The position numbers were made by a program, and so were the translations under genes. Source: Clostridia bacterium (GTDB lineage: Bacteria; Bacillota; Clostridia; Christensenellales; Aristaeellaceae). Taken from it: a stretch of 40,703 nt of DNA. Within the stretch, counting starts at the first letter, position 1; each line of letters begins with the position of its first letter. Positions 32,915 through 40,414 of this stretch are shown in pieces. The notes beneath the pieces were generated by a model. The model had not been told where the DNA came from and did no database searches. It saw nothing but the letters and a program-made list of their open reading frames with translations. The DNA lies in assembly GCA_017429265.1 (NCBI GenBank), contig JAFRPG010000062.1, forward strand, positions 1 through 40,703, in the 5' to 3' direction.

Positions 32915-33646
32915 TCACAGCAAAACGCTGTCACCATTTGCAGAGAGTTGTTTAGTCTTACCGTTGTGTACGATGTACGCCTCACCTCTTAGTTCCTCAA
33001 TGCCGTCTTTAGCCAGTATGTAGCTGCCGTCTGTAATGTAACAGAAAGTTCTCCCCATACTGTCAGGCAATATTATCTCGTTGATATAGTTGAGGCCGTC
33101 CAGGGTTCTGTCTTTCCAATAGTTATAATGTGGCAAGATCGTTGTCTATGTGAGACCGAGCCCGGTCAGGAATCTTTTATACTCGGGATCGACCGCCTCA
33201 CCGTCCTCCTCGGGGGCGGCATAAACGGTTTCAGCGCAGTTCATGCTTCCGGCGCTGATTGCCCAAATGACACCGTCATAGTCTTTCAGCAGATCACCAA
33301 GCGCGATATCCCTGAAATAACGATTCTGCGACGGCGTGTGTCCGCCGCCGAGAATGATGAAATTCGCTTCCTGAATCAGCTCTTTTGCCTGAGAAGCGTT
33401 CCTATCGTCCACGCAGATAAAGCTCTCGAACTGAAATCCCGAATACTCAAAGCCATCTTTGGTATCGTTGGCGATAAAATCGTTGAACTCGAAGTCGTCG
33501 GGGCCGTCGCTGAAGTAAAGCGCACGGCACGGATCAGGAAACATTTTCTGCATTTCATCTATTAAATGGTTGTCAGGAATCATCTCGGATTTATCTTCGC
33601 ACCCCGTTCTGTCTCTGAACGTGTTGCCTGTCAAAAAAAGGATCAT
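32915..33646 (-). pseudogene. pepE: Peptidase E (family S51) gene interrupted by an in-frame amber codon
   Basis: Two open stretches in one frame make a complete peptidase E-like protein of about 243 codons. The first part has 166 residues, starts MILFLTGNTF, and carries the nucleophile region WAISAGSMN (Ser131). A single TAG at 33146-33148 stops it. Reading on gives TTILPHYN, which should contain the catalytic histidine, then conserved C-terminal strands (LPDSMGRTFCYITDGSYIL) to a TGA at 32915. GGAGG precedes the ATG. There is no frameshift or deletion, so the loss is recent, or the stop is read through, or it is an error. The 166-residue product alone should be inactive. Confidence 0.8.
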
Positions 33647-33809
33647 ACTTAACCTCCTTCGCTTTACAGCTTCAATACAGATTTGTCAGTTTATTGTCTG
33701 ATTATCAATACCACTGTCTCAACAGAATGTTCAAGAAGGAATATATCGACAAATTCCGATTTGTCGATCGCAAGCAAAATCAAAACATATATTCCGTTTT
33801 TCCGGGGCA

Positions 33810-34331
33810 TTATTTGCTCATTATATCTATGGCTTCTTCGATTGTTACGGAGTCAACAAGTTCCTCCCAGACATCTTCGTTGTAATACCGGACTGTTGTT
33901 TCACCGGTCATGTAATCATTATCAAAGGTAGAGTTTGTTCCCTCCGGAATAATTACTTCAAAACCTCTTTCGAAAGCTGATTTTACTGTGCAGTCGATGC
34001 AGTAGTTTGTCTGCAGGCCAATAATCATCAGGCGTTTATCGCTCTGCTGTTCCATATAATCTCTGAATTCTATGTTTCCGAAACAGCTGTTAATCGTCTT
34101 GACAAATACTTTTTCTCCTTCCGTCGGCGCTATCCGATCGATGATATCAAAGGCTTCGTCTCCGACTGACATACCGCTGTCCGGGCCTGCGTCATGCTGA
34201 ACGAAGATCACTTCAACATTGTTTTTTCTTGCGGCATCTACCAGTTGCGTTGTTCTTTCTGTGAAAGTATCAAAGGCGTACAGATCTTCGTCAACCAATC
34301 CTTTTTGCATGTCAACAACCAATAATATCAT
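33810..34331 (-). CDS. Isochorismatase-family cysteine hydrolase
   Basis: The 173-residue protein has the family's catalytic set: D7 (LLVVDMQKGLVD), K78 (VFVKTINSCF) and C111 (GLQTNYCIDCTVKSA), with the preceding cis-peptide-type GLQTN turn. It probably hydrolyses an amide such as a nicotinamide-like compound, but the exact substrate is not evident. GAGGAGGAGG precedes the ATG. The interval to pepE (33647-33809) contains no gene I can support. Confidence 0.88.
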   Translation of the reverse strand: MILLVVDMQKGLVDEDLYAFDTFTERTTQLVDAARKNNVEVIFVQHDAGPDSGMSVGDEAFDIIDRIAPTEGEKVFVKTINSCFGNIEFRDYMEQQSDKRLMIIGLQTNYCIDCTVKSAFERGFEVIIPEGTNSTFDNDYMTGETTVRYYNEDVWEELVDSVTIEEAIDIMSK

Positions 34332-34374
34332 TTATTCTGCCTCCTCCTCGATTCCTGAACGTCGTTAGCCGACA

Positions 34375-34403
34375 ATTTCAAAAGATAATCTGGCATCCGT
34401 CAA
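34375..34403 (-). promoter_or_regulatory. Promoter of the isochorismatase-like gene
   Basis: On the minus strand, TTGACG (34398-34403), 17 nt, TGAAAT (34375-34380), about 45 nt before the ATG. Confidence 0.5.
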
Positions 34404-34508
34404 TCCCGGCCTGTTGGGCTAAAGCCTAGCAAAGAATACTTCTACTCATTACGCCAGAATCCTGCAATCAAATCAATGCACCGTGAGTGCGGAAAGAAGG
34501 TGATTTCA

Positions 34509-34679
34509 ATGGAAGCAAAACAGAAAGGAGCGACTGAGCAGAGAGCAGCAATGACCATCAGGTATGGCAAGACGCTCTACAAGGTCATCTTCCGCTTTGC
34601 CGAGAAAGGAAAAGCGACCATGAACGACAAGGTTTTGAAGCTGATTCGCTCAAATTCTCTTTGTGAACCGACATCGTAA
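34509..34679 (+). CDS. TnpW-like transposon-encoded small protein
   Basis: The 56-residue protein (MEAKQKGATEQRAAMTIRYG, then KTLYKVIFRF and KATMNDKVLKLIRSN) resembles TnpW-family small proteins of Tn4451/Tn4453-like mobilisable elements, which share a T-x-x-V-x-F strand and a T-M-x-D-K-I/V-x-x-L-I helix. GAAGGTGA precedes the ATG at 34509. No recombinase or other transposon gene remains nearby. It is likely a relic marking the right side of an acquired island. Confidence 0.7.
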   Translation: MEAKQKGATEQRAAMTIRYGKTLYKVIFRFAEKGKATMNDKVLKLIRSNSLCEPTS

Positions 34680-34731
34680 AGCGCACTTTTAAATTTCCTG
34701 AAAAAACAGCGTAAAAGTACTTGACCCAACG

Positions 34732-34777
34732 AAAAGCGCTTCACGCCGGGATCTCCCGGGCAATGTGAAGCGCTTTT
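34732..34777 (-). terminator. Strong bidirectional terminator after the GPH transporter gene
   Basis: A perfect 13-bp stem (34732-34744 with 34765-34777) encloses a second dyad (CCGGGATCTCCCGG). It has runs of A on one side and T on the other. It ends the transporter transcript and isolates the island. Confidence 0.88.
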
Positions 34778-34794
34778 CTGCCGTCATCGGGAAG

Positions 34795-34813
34795 GTGCGC
34801 CCGCAGGCACGTC
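34795..34813 (+). repeat. Remnant of the interspersed hairpin repeat
   Basis: GGTGCGCCCGCAGGCAC matches the last hairpin of module A with one change, just past the transporter stop. The rest of the element is gone. Confidence 0.5.
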
Positions 34814-34824
34814 CGGCCGGACCT

Positions 34825-36183
34825 TTACTCCCTCTTCTCCCGACGCTCGCGCAGCGTCCGCGCGACCTCGGGATAGATGCCGTCGAGGCGATAGAAGAAC
34901 ATCACGCTCAGCGCGAGGGCCTGGATCACGCCGGGGATGACGGTGTAGACCGAAATCAAGGCGTTGATCGCGCCGGGGGTCTGCGTCTCCGCCGCCGCGG
35001 CAAAGCCTCCGCGGGCCAACACGACGCCCATCAGCGCCGTACCGAGCCCCATGCCGAACTTGCCCATGCACTGCAGCAGGGCCGTGCCGAGCCCCGCCGC
35101 CCGGACGCCGGTCCGGTATTCCCCGTAGTCGATGGCGTCGGCGCACATCGCGTAGAGCATGGAGGTGGTGGCGCCCATGGCCACGCCCTTGACCGCGTTG
35201 AGGGCCAGGAGGACGGGGAGGTTGTCCGGCGCGATGCGGCTGAGCAGGCTGGCGGCCGCGATGGCCGCGATGCCGGTCTGGTAGATCACGCGCTTGGAGA
35301 AGCGGCGGATCAGCACCGGCACGATGAAGACGAGGCCCAGCACCTGGGCGATCGTCATCGCGTTGGTGATCTGCCCCGTGGCGTCCACGTCGTGGAGGAC
35401 GAAGTTCGCGTAATAGGCCGCGGAGCTGCCGACCAGGATATTGGCGGTGAAGGAGAGCAGGGTGGCCCCGAGCAGGAGGAGGAGCCAGGGGTTGCGGACG
35501 ATGGCCTTCAGCGAGTCCCTGACCGGCGGCCGGGCCTGCGACGGATCGCTGCCGACGCGCTCCTTCGTGGAGAAGAAGCACAGCAGGGCGAGGACGAAGG
35601 TGCCCGCCCCGAGGACGATCATGGTCCGCGTCCAGCCCGCCTGGTCGGTCAGTTCCCCGCCGCCCAGGCCGCGCACCATCGAGAACACGACCGCGTTGAC
35701 CAGCACCTGCGCGGAGAAGGCGAAGATCAGGCGGATGATCGACAGGCGGCTGCGCTCCATCGAGTCGTCGGTGAGGAAGTTGTGCATGCCGGCGTAGGGG
35801 ACGTTCAGCGCCGTGTAGCACACCGAAGTCGTCAGGTTGTAGAAGATGAAGATCCACACGAGCTTCCCGTGGACGGAGAAGGAGGCGGGCACGGTGAAGA
35901 GCATCACGGTGCTGACCGCCAGCGGCAGGCCCATCGTGAGCAGGTAGGGCCGGACCTTCCCGAAGCGGGTGCGGGTCCGGTCGACGAGGAAGCCCATCAG
36001 GATGTCGGTCACGCCGTCCATGATCTTTGTCGCGGAGATGATCGCCACGGCGGCGTCCTGCTCCACCCCGGCGACGTTGGTGAAATAAAACAGCAGATAG
36101 ATGGAGATGGACTGCCAGACCAGGCAGCTGGCGAAATCGCCGAGCGCGTAGCCGACCTTCTCGCGGGCCTTGAGTGCCTCCAT
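34825..36183 (-). CDS. MFS transporter, glycoside-pentoside-hexuronide:cation symporter family
   Basis: The 452-residue protein has about 12 membrane helices. GPH marks include KVGYALGDFASCLVW at the start, DGVTDILMGFLVDRTRTRFGKVRPYLL after helix two (the family's D..D-P-x-x-G-x-x-x-D-R-T motif), and DAIDYGEYRTGVRAAG in the second half. It should import a sugar or glycoside with a cation; which one cannot be told. ATG 36183 has AGGAGG upstream. The frame is open for 59 codons further upstream but without a ribosome site. Monocistronic, with promoter and terminator. Confidence 0.9.
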   Translation of the reverse strand: MEALKAREKVGYALGDFASCLVWQSISIYLLFYFTNVAGVEQDAAVAIISATKIMDGVTDILMGFLVDRTRTRFGKVRPYLLTMGLPLAVSTVMLFTVPASFSVHGKLVWIFIFYNLTTSVCYTALNVPYAGMHNFLTDDSMERSRLSIIRLIFAFSAQVLVNAVVFSMVRGLGGGELTDQAGWTRTMIVLGAGTFVLALLCFFSTKERVGSDPSQARPPVRDSLKAIVRNPWLLLLLGATLLSFTANILVGSSAAYYANFVLHDVDATGQITNAMTIAQVLGLVFIVPVLIRRFSKRVIYQTGIAAIAAASLLSRIAPDNLPVLLALNAVKGVAMGATTSMLYAMCADAIDYGEYRTGVRAAGLGTALLQCMGKFGMGLGTALMGVVLARGGFAAAAETQTPGAINALISVYTVIPGVIQALALSVMFFYRLDGIYPEVARTLRERREKRE

Positions 36184-36229
36184 GGGTTTCCTCCTTGCGG
36201 TTCCGGGCAGGTATACGGGATGCGCCGCC

Positions 36230-36258
36230 ATTATACGCGCGCCCGGGCGGATGCGCAA
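36230..36258 (-). promoter_or_regulatory. Promoter of the GPH transporter gene
   Basis: On the minus strand, TTGCGC (36253-36258), 17 nt, TATAAT (36230-36235). Confidence 0.7.
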
Positions 36259-36339
36259 GCGGGAATCCCGAAAAATCAGGGCTTCCCGGGCCGTCTTCCG
36301 CGGCTTCTGCCCCTCCCGATAAATATTTTCATCCATATC

Positions 36340-36368
36340 TTGCTTTTTCCGCGAAGACATGATAGAAT
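36340..36368 (+). promoter_or_regulatory. Promoter of rpmB
   Basis: TTGCTT (36340-36345), 17 nt, TAGAAT (36363-36368), 44 nt before the ATG. Confidence 0.65.
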
Positions 36369-36412
36369 ATGCGCGCTTTGATGTGCCTTGACTCCAACGG
36401 AGGTGGATCTCA

Positions 36413-36637
36413 ATGGGAAACTATTGCCAAGTCTGCGGCAAGGGTACGATGAACGGCAACCTCATCAGCCATTCTGATCGCAAGACGCACACGACCTGGG
36501 CGCCCAATGTGCAGAGCGTCCGTGTGGTCGTGGACGGGTCTGTGAAACGGATGAATGTCTGCACGAGCTGCCTTCGCAGCGGCAAGGTGCAGCGCGCCCT
36601 GCCCCGCACCCATGCGACTGTTGAAGCTGAGGCCTGA
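36413..36637 (+). CDS. rpmB: 50S ribosomal protein L28
   Basis: The 74-residue protein is a zinc-ribbon form of L28, with CQVC (C5, C8) and CTSC (C49, C52) and conserved SHSDRKTHTTWAPNVQ. GGAGGTGG precedes the ATG. It has its own promoter and is followed by a terminator, so it is a single-gene unit. The C-terminal ATVEAEA tail is slightly longer than usual. Confidence 0.96.
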   Translation: MGNYCQVCGKGTMNGNLISHSDRKTHTTWAPNVQSVRVVVDGSVKRMNVCTSCLRSGKVQRALPRTHATVEAEA

Positions 36638-36645
36638 GCCCAAGC

Positions 36646-36687
36646 AAAAGAGGAGCGCCAGCCCGAGACGGCGGGCGCTTTTCTCTT
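36646..36687 (+). terminator. Terminator of rpmB
   Basis: GC-rich dyad (AGCGCC at 36654-36659 with GGCGCT at 36674-36679) with a T-rich tail TTTTCTCTT. A second perfect dyad, ATGCGGG-C-CCCGCAT (36688-36702), follows, then TTTTT. Confidence 0.7.
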
Positions 36688-36753
36688 ATGCGGGCCCCGC
36701 ATGCGCGTTTTTGAGCAGAAAACCGGACATTTAATGGAAAGGAAGTTCCGCTC

Positions 36754-37014
36754 ATGACCGGAGAGAGGATCACCCGCGCCGGCCTTGACGCGCTGGCGGA
36801 GGAGCTGGAGGACCGGTGCGGCCGTCTCCGCGGCGAGATCGCCCGGAGGCTCGAAGCGGCCCGCGCGGCCGGCGACCTGCTCGACAACCCGGCCTACAAA
36901 GCCGCCGGGGCGGAGCGGGACCGGAACGAGGAGCGCATCGCCGCGCTCCGGCGCATCCTTCTGAACGCGGACGGCGGGGAAGCCGTCAAAGACAACACCA
37001 CTCGCCCGGAGTGA
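36754..37014 (+). CDS. Stand-alone GreA N-terminal-domain paralogue
   Basis: The 86-residue protein aligns without gaps to the first 70-odd residues of the GreA encoded 53 nt downstream (ITRAGLxxLxxEL..R....R.EIAR..E.AR..GDL..N..Y). It has the two-helix coiled coil but none of the FKBP-like C-terminal domain that anchors GreA to RNA polymerase. The tip residues are D41 and D44 (GDLLDNPAY), against D42 and E45 in the neighbouring GreA; the key pair is acidic in both. AAGGAAG precedes the ATG. It could enter the polymerase secondary channel as a small competitor or modulator, like TraR. This is inference; it may instead be decaying. Confidence 0.85.
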   Translation: MTGERITRAGLDALAEELEDRCGRLRGEIARRLEAARAAGDLLDNPAYKAAGAERDRNEERIAALRRILLNADGGEAVKDNTTRPE

Positions 37015-37067
37015 CCGCCGCACCGGCGGACATCCGGGAAAAAGGGACCTGAAAGGAGCTGCCACCC

Positions 37068-37580
37068 ATGGCGGAAAAGAAAAAGATCACACGCGCCGGC
37101 CTTGAAAAGCTGCAGGCCGAACTGGACAGCCGCGTCGCTGTCACCCGCAACGAGATCGCCCGGGAGATCGAGTTCGCCCGTTCCTACGGCGACCTGAGCG
37201 AGAACGCCGAGTACACCGAGGCCAAGAAGAAGCAGGCCGAAAACGAGACCAAGATCGCCGAGCTGGAGGACTTCATCAAGGTGGTCGAGGTCATCGAGGA
37301 CGACGAGATCAGCAGCGACCGCGTCTCCGTCGGCACCACCGTCGGGCTCAAGACCCTGTCCGAGACCAACGACGACTTTATGGCGACCAAGGGCGAGACC
37401 GTCCGCTACGCCATCGTCGGCGCGCAGGAGGCCGACCCCATGCACGACCGCATCTCCGATGAGAGCGAGGTCGGCAAGGCCCTGATCGGCGCGGCCATCG
37501 GCGACACCGTGAGCATCCCCCTGGAGGGCTATACCCTGGTCTACGCCGTGCTCTCGATCGAGAAGGGCGACCAGGTCTGA
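37068..37580 (+). CDS. greA: Transcription elongation factor GreA
   Basis: The 170-residue protein has the coiled-coil domain (residues 1-77) with the catalytic tip GDLSENAEY (D42, E45), which stimulates RNA cleavage in backtracked polymerase. The C-terminal FKBP-like domain ([14 protein letters not shown] to the end) includes [17 protein letters not shown]. The length is slightly above the usual 158, owing to a loop. AAGGAG precedes the ATG. It lies between its short paralogue and lysS, an order common in Firmicutes for greA-lysS. Confidence 0.96.
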   Translation: MAEKKKITRAGLEKLQAELDSRVAVTRNEIAREIEFARSYGDLSENAEYTEAKKKQAENETKIAELEDFIKVVEVIEDDEISSDRVSVGTTVGLKTLSETNDDFMATKGETVRYAIVGAQEADPMHDRISDESEVGKALIGAAIGDTVSIPLEGYTLVYAVLSIEKGDQV

Positions 37581-37645
37581 CCCTGTCGGGTTTCCTTCGC
37601 GCCGGCTTGTGCCGCGGTCACCGCGGCGGCTTGCGCAGAGTGAAG

Positions 37646-37696
37646 CGGGGGATCCGGCCGGGTCCGAGCCGGACCGGCAGGCTTTCCGATCCCCCG
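37646..37696 (+). promoter_or_regulatory. Structured 5' leader of lysS containing a repeat-like core
   Basis: CGGGGGATC (37646-37654) pairs perfectly with GATCCCCCG (37688-37696), enclosing a CCGGGTCCG..CGGACCGG dyad. The 3' arm is preceded by GGCTTTCCGATC, the loop of the interspersed repeat. The lysS ribosome site follows at once. No T-box TGGNACC motif is seen. Confidence 0.5.
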
Positions 37697-37713
37697 GAGA
37701 GGAAGAAAAGAGA

Positions 37714-39702
37714 ATGGCTGACTATCCCGTGACCCCCGGCACTCCGGCCCTGACCGAGCAGGAGATCATCCGCCGTCAGAAGCTGCAGGCCCTCCTGGAC
37801 GCCGGGCAGAATCCCTACACGATCACCCATTTCCCGGTGACCCACCGCTCCGCCGATATCACGGCGCACTTTGACGAGCTCGAGAACACGACCGTCACCA
37901 TCGCCGGGCGCATGCTCAGCCGCCGCGTCATGGGCAAGGCGTCCTTCGCCCACCTGCTCGACGGGGAGGGCGACGTGCAGTTCTACGTCCGCCGCGAGGA
38001 CGTGGGCGAGGAGGCCTACGCGGCCTTCAAGCAGTGGGACATCGGCGACATCGTGGGCGTGACCGGCACGGTCTTCAGGACCAAGACCGGCGAGATCTCC
38101 GTGCACGCGCGGGAGATCACCCTGCTGACCAAGTCGCTGAAGGTCCTGCCGGAGAAGTTCCACGGCCTCACGGACACCGACCTGCGCTACCGCCAGCGCT
38201 ATGTGGACACGATCGTGAACCCCGAGGTGCGCGATCTGTTCGTCAAGCGCTCGAAGATCATCTCCGCCGTGCGCGAGTTCCTCGACGGGCGGGGCTTCCT
38301 CGAGGTGGACACCCCCGTGCTCCAGACCGTGGAGATCGGCGCGGCGGCCCGGCCCTTCCGCACCCACCACAACGCCCTCGACCTCGACATGCTCCTGCGC
38401 ATCGAGACCGAGCTCTACCTCAAGCGGCTGATCGTCGGCGGCTTTGAGCGCGTGTACGAGCTGGGCCGCGTCTTCCGCAATGAGGGCATGGACGCCACCC
38501 ACAATCCGGAGTACACCTCCCTGGAGACCTACCAGGCCTACGTGGACTACCGCGAGGTCATGGAGATGGTGGAACAGATGTTCGAGTTCGTGGCCATCCG
38601 CGCCACCGGCTCGAGCGACGTGCCCTACCAGGGCCAGACCATCCACCTGGCCGCGCCGTGGAAGCGGATCAGCATGTCCGACGCGGTGAAGGAAGCCTGC
38701 GGCATCGACTGGACGCAGTGGCAGAGCGACGAGGAGGCCCGGGCCGAGATGGACCGCCGCGGCATCCACGTCGAGAAGGACGCGAAGCGCGGCGACTGCC
38801 TGGCTGCTCTCTTCGACGAGTATGTGGAGCACACCCTCGTGCAGCCGACCTTCATCACCGACTATCCGGTGGAGATCTCCCCGCTGGCCAAGCGCATGCC
38901 CGGCAACCCCGCCCTCACCGAGCGCTTCGAGTTCTTCATCACCGGCCACGAGATGGGCAACGCCTTCTCCGAGCTGAACGACCCGATCGACCAGCGCCGC
39001 CGCTTTGAGGAGCAGGTGGAGCTGCGCAAGTCCCAGGGCATCTTCGCCGAGATCGACGAGGACTTCGTCACCGCGCTGGAGTACGGCATGCCGCCCACCG
39101 GCGGCCTGGGCATCGGCGTCGACCGCATGGTGATGCTGATGACGGACTCCCCCACGATCCGCGACGTCCTGCTCTTCCCCACCATGAAGCCGCTGAACGC
39201 GCCGAAGAACGACAAGCAGCCGGAAGCGCCCGCGGACTTTGACTGTGCGTGCGGCACCTGCCCCTCCCAGGAAGCCTGCAAAGCCGCTCAGGAGGCCGAA
39301 AAAGCCGCGCCCGCCGAGGAGAAGATCGACTTCTCCAACGTGGTCGTTGAGCCGCTCTTCGCCGACACCGTGGACTTTGAGACCTTCAGCCGGAGCGACT
39401 TCCGCGCCGTGAAGGTCCTCGCCTGCGAGGCCGTGCCGAAGTCGAAGAAGCTGCTGAAGTTCACCCTGGACGACGGCTCCGGCACCGAGCGCACGATCCT
39501 CAGCGGCATCCACGCCTTCTACGAGCCCGAGCAGCTGGTCGGCAAGACCTGCATCGCGATCACGAACCTGCCGCCCCGGGCGATGATGGGCATCGAGTCC
39601 TGCGGCATGCTGATCAGCGCCGTGCATAAGGAAGGCGAGGAGGAGAAGCTCCACCTGCTGACGGTGGATCCGCACATCCCCGCCGGCGCCAAGCTGTACT
39701 GA
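37714..39702 (+). CDS. lysS: Lysyl-tRNA synthetase, class II, with C-terminal tRNA-binding domain
   Basis: The 662-residue protein charges tRNA-Lys. The anticodon-binding OB fold spans about residues 55-165, and the class II core has [18 protein letters not shown] (motif 2) and [12 protein letters not shown] (motif 3). Ordinary LysRS ends near residue 500. Here a linker with a cysteine cluster (C511, C513, C516, C522) leads to an EMAPII/Trbp111-like tRNA-binding domain (about residues 550-662, with [20 protein letters not shown] and [15 protein letters not shown]), as seen at the end of MetRS. ATG 37714 follows GAGAGGAAG; the frame is open to 37609 but begins in the hairpin leader. Downstream gene starts 14 nt later. 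Confidence 0.95.
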   Translation: MADYPVTPGTPALTEQEIIRRQKLQALLDAGQNPYTITHFPVTHRSADITAHFDELENTTVTIAGRMLSRRVMGKASFAHLLDGEGDVQFYVRREDVGEEAYAAFKQWDIGDIVGVTGTVFRTKTGEISVHAREITLLTKSLKVLPEKFHGLTDTDLRYRQRYVDTIVNPEVRDLFVKRSKIISAVREFLDGRGFLEVDTPVLQTVEIGAAARPFRTHHNALDLDMLLRIETELYLKRLIVGGFERVYELGRVFRNEGMDATHNPEYTSLETYQAYVDYREVMEMVEQMFEFVAIRATGSSDVPYQGQTIHLAAPWKRISMSDAVKEACGIDWTQWQSDEEARAEMDRRGIHVEKDAKRGDCLAALFDEYVEHTLVQPTFITDYPVEISPLAKRMPGNPALTERFEFFITGHEMGNAFSELNDPIDQRRRFEEQVELRKSQGIFAEIDEDFVTALEYGMPPTGGLGIGVDRMVMLMTDSPTIRDVLLFPTMKPLNAPKNDKQPEAPADFDCACGTCPSQEACKAAQEAEKAAPAEEKIDFSNVVVEPLFADTVDFETFSRSDFRAVKVLACEAVPKSKKLLKFTLDDGSGTERTILSGIHAFYEPEQLVGKTCIAITNLPPRAMMGIESCGMLISAVHKEGEEEKLHLLTVDPHIPAGAKLY

Positions 39703-39715
39703 GCGGAGGCAAGCC

Positions 39716-40378
39716 ATGAAAACGCCATTGACCGCCGAGCGGCTGCGGCAGCACCTGCGCTACGGCTGGTGGAAATACGTGCTCTCCCTCGCCCTGATCC
39801 TGAGCCTGTCGAGCATCCTGTTCACGATGACGGCGCCCCGGCCGGCGGAGGACCAGAAGATCGAGATGCTGGTCTACGGAGCGACGCGGGAGGACGCCCT
39901 CAACGCCTACCTTGAGTGGGTGCGGCAGGAGCGCTTCCCGGAGCAGGAGCTCTTCTCCGCCTCGGTGTACACCGACGCCGCCAGCGGCATCGCCGGCATG
40001 GCCACGCGGATCTTCGCCGGGGACGGGGATATCTTCCTCCTCCCGGAGGATACCTTCAAGGGGTACGCGGACCAGGGGATTCTGGTGCCTCTGGACAGCG
40101 TGCCCGAGGTGATGGATGCCCTTCAGGCGTACGGCATCCCCACCGACCGCGGCAACGCCCTCGGTCCGGACGGACAGCCGTATCTCTTCGGCATCAGCGT
40201 CACCTGCCTGCCCGTGATGGAGAGCTGGCTGGTCGACCGCAGTGTCGACCGCTACCTGTGCATCCGCGTCCGTAACGGCAACGATGAGACCGCCAAGCGG
40301 CTCCTCATTCAAATGCTGAAGGATCTGCACAGCCTTGACGGCATGGTGATCCCCGAAAGTATCACGGCATCGCCCTGA
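39716..40378 (+). CDS. Membrane-anchored extracellular protein of unknown function
   Basis: The 220-residue protein has a basic N-terminus (LRQHLRYGWWKYVLSLALIL) and one membrane helix at about residues 21-38. The rest is an outside domain with IEMLVYG, TRIFAGDGDIFLLPEDTFKGYADQG and LDSVPEVMDAL. The last pattern recalls parts of extracellular solute-binding proteins, but no complete family match is evident. GGAGG precedes the ATG. It follows lysS by 14 nt and shares its transcript; a terminator begins at its stop. Confidence 0.8.
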   Translation: MKTPLTAERLRQHLRYGWWKYVLSLALILSLSSILFTMTAPRPAEDQKIEMLVYGATREDALNAYLEWVRQERFPEQELFSASVYTDAASGIAGMATRIFAGDGDIFLLPEDTFKGYADQGILVPLDSVPEVMDALQAYGIPTDRGNALGPDGQPYLFGISVTCLPVMESWLVDRSVDRYLCIRVRNGNDETAKRLLIQMLKDLHSLDGMVIPESITASP

Positions 40379-40394
40379 GCGGTGCCGCTTTTTT
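40378..40394 (+). terminator. Terminator of the greA-lysS operon
   Basis: AGCGG-TG-CCGCT followed by TTTTTT, starting at the last base of the preceding stop codon. The stem is short but the T-run is good. Confidence 0.65.
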
Positions 40395-40414
40395 GTGGCT
40401 TGCGTTTTCAGGGA

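Larger units (their letters stand above)
29280..34720. other. AT-richer accessory island
   Basis: From just after the CAT-like gene to the terminator before the GPH transporter, base composition and codon choice turn visibly AT-rich (many AAA, ATA and TTT codons). The interspersed hairpin repeats disappear and nearly all genes are solitary functions on one strand. A TnpW-like gene closes the right side. Boundaries are approximate. Confidence 0.7.

Noticed and set aside
32915..33136. A separate 73-residue gene starting with TTG
   Set aside because: It is in frame with the upstream peptidase E part and supplies the family's missing C-terminus, so it is the second half of a broken gene.
33146..33148. 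TAG reassigned to an amino acid in this organism
   Set aside because: One case is too little; the methyltransferase at 31388 appears to end normally at TAG, and no suppressor or pyrrolysine gene is in the window.
33694..33885. A 63-codon plus-strand open frame between pepE and the isochorismatase-like gene
   Set aside because: It extends into the 3' end of the hydrolase gene on the opposite strand and shows no motif. A fragment of a lost gene is possible but not supportable.
37581..37713. A T-box riboswitch before lysS
   Set aside because: No TGGNACCGCG-type box or specifier-loop arrangement is visible; the dyads fit a repeat-derived hairpin better.
37618..39717. A 699-codon minus-strand open frame over lysS, and similar frames at 17350-19560, 12975-14714 and 11396-12748
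   Set aside because: All mirror genes with strong homology on the other strand; their proteins are low-complexity His/Val/Gly/Gln-rich.
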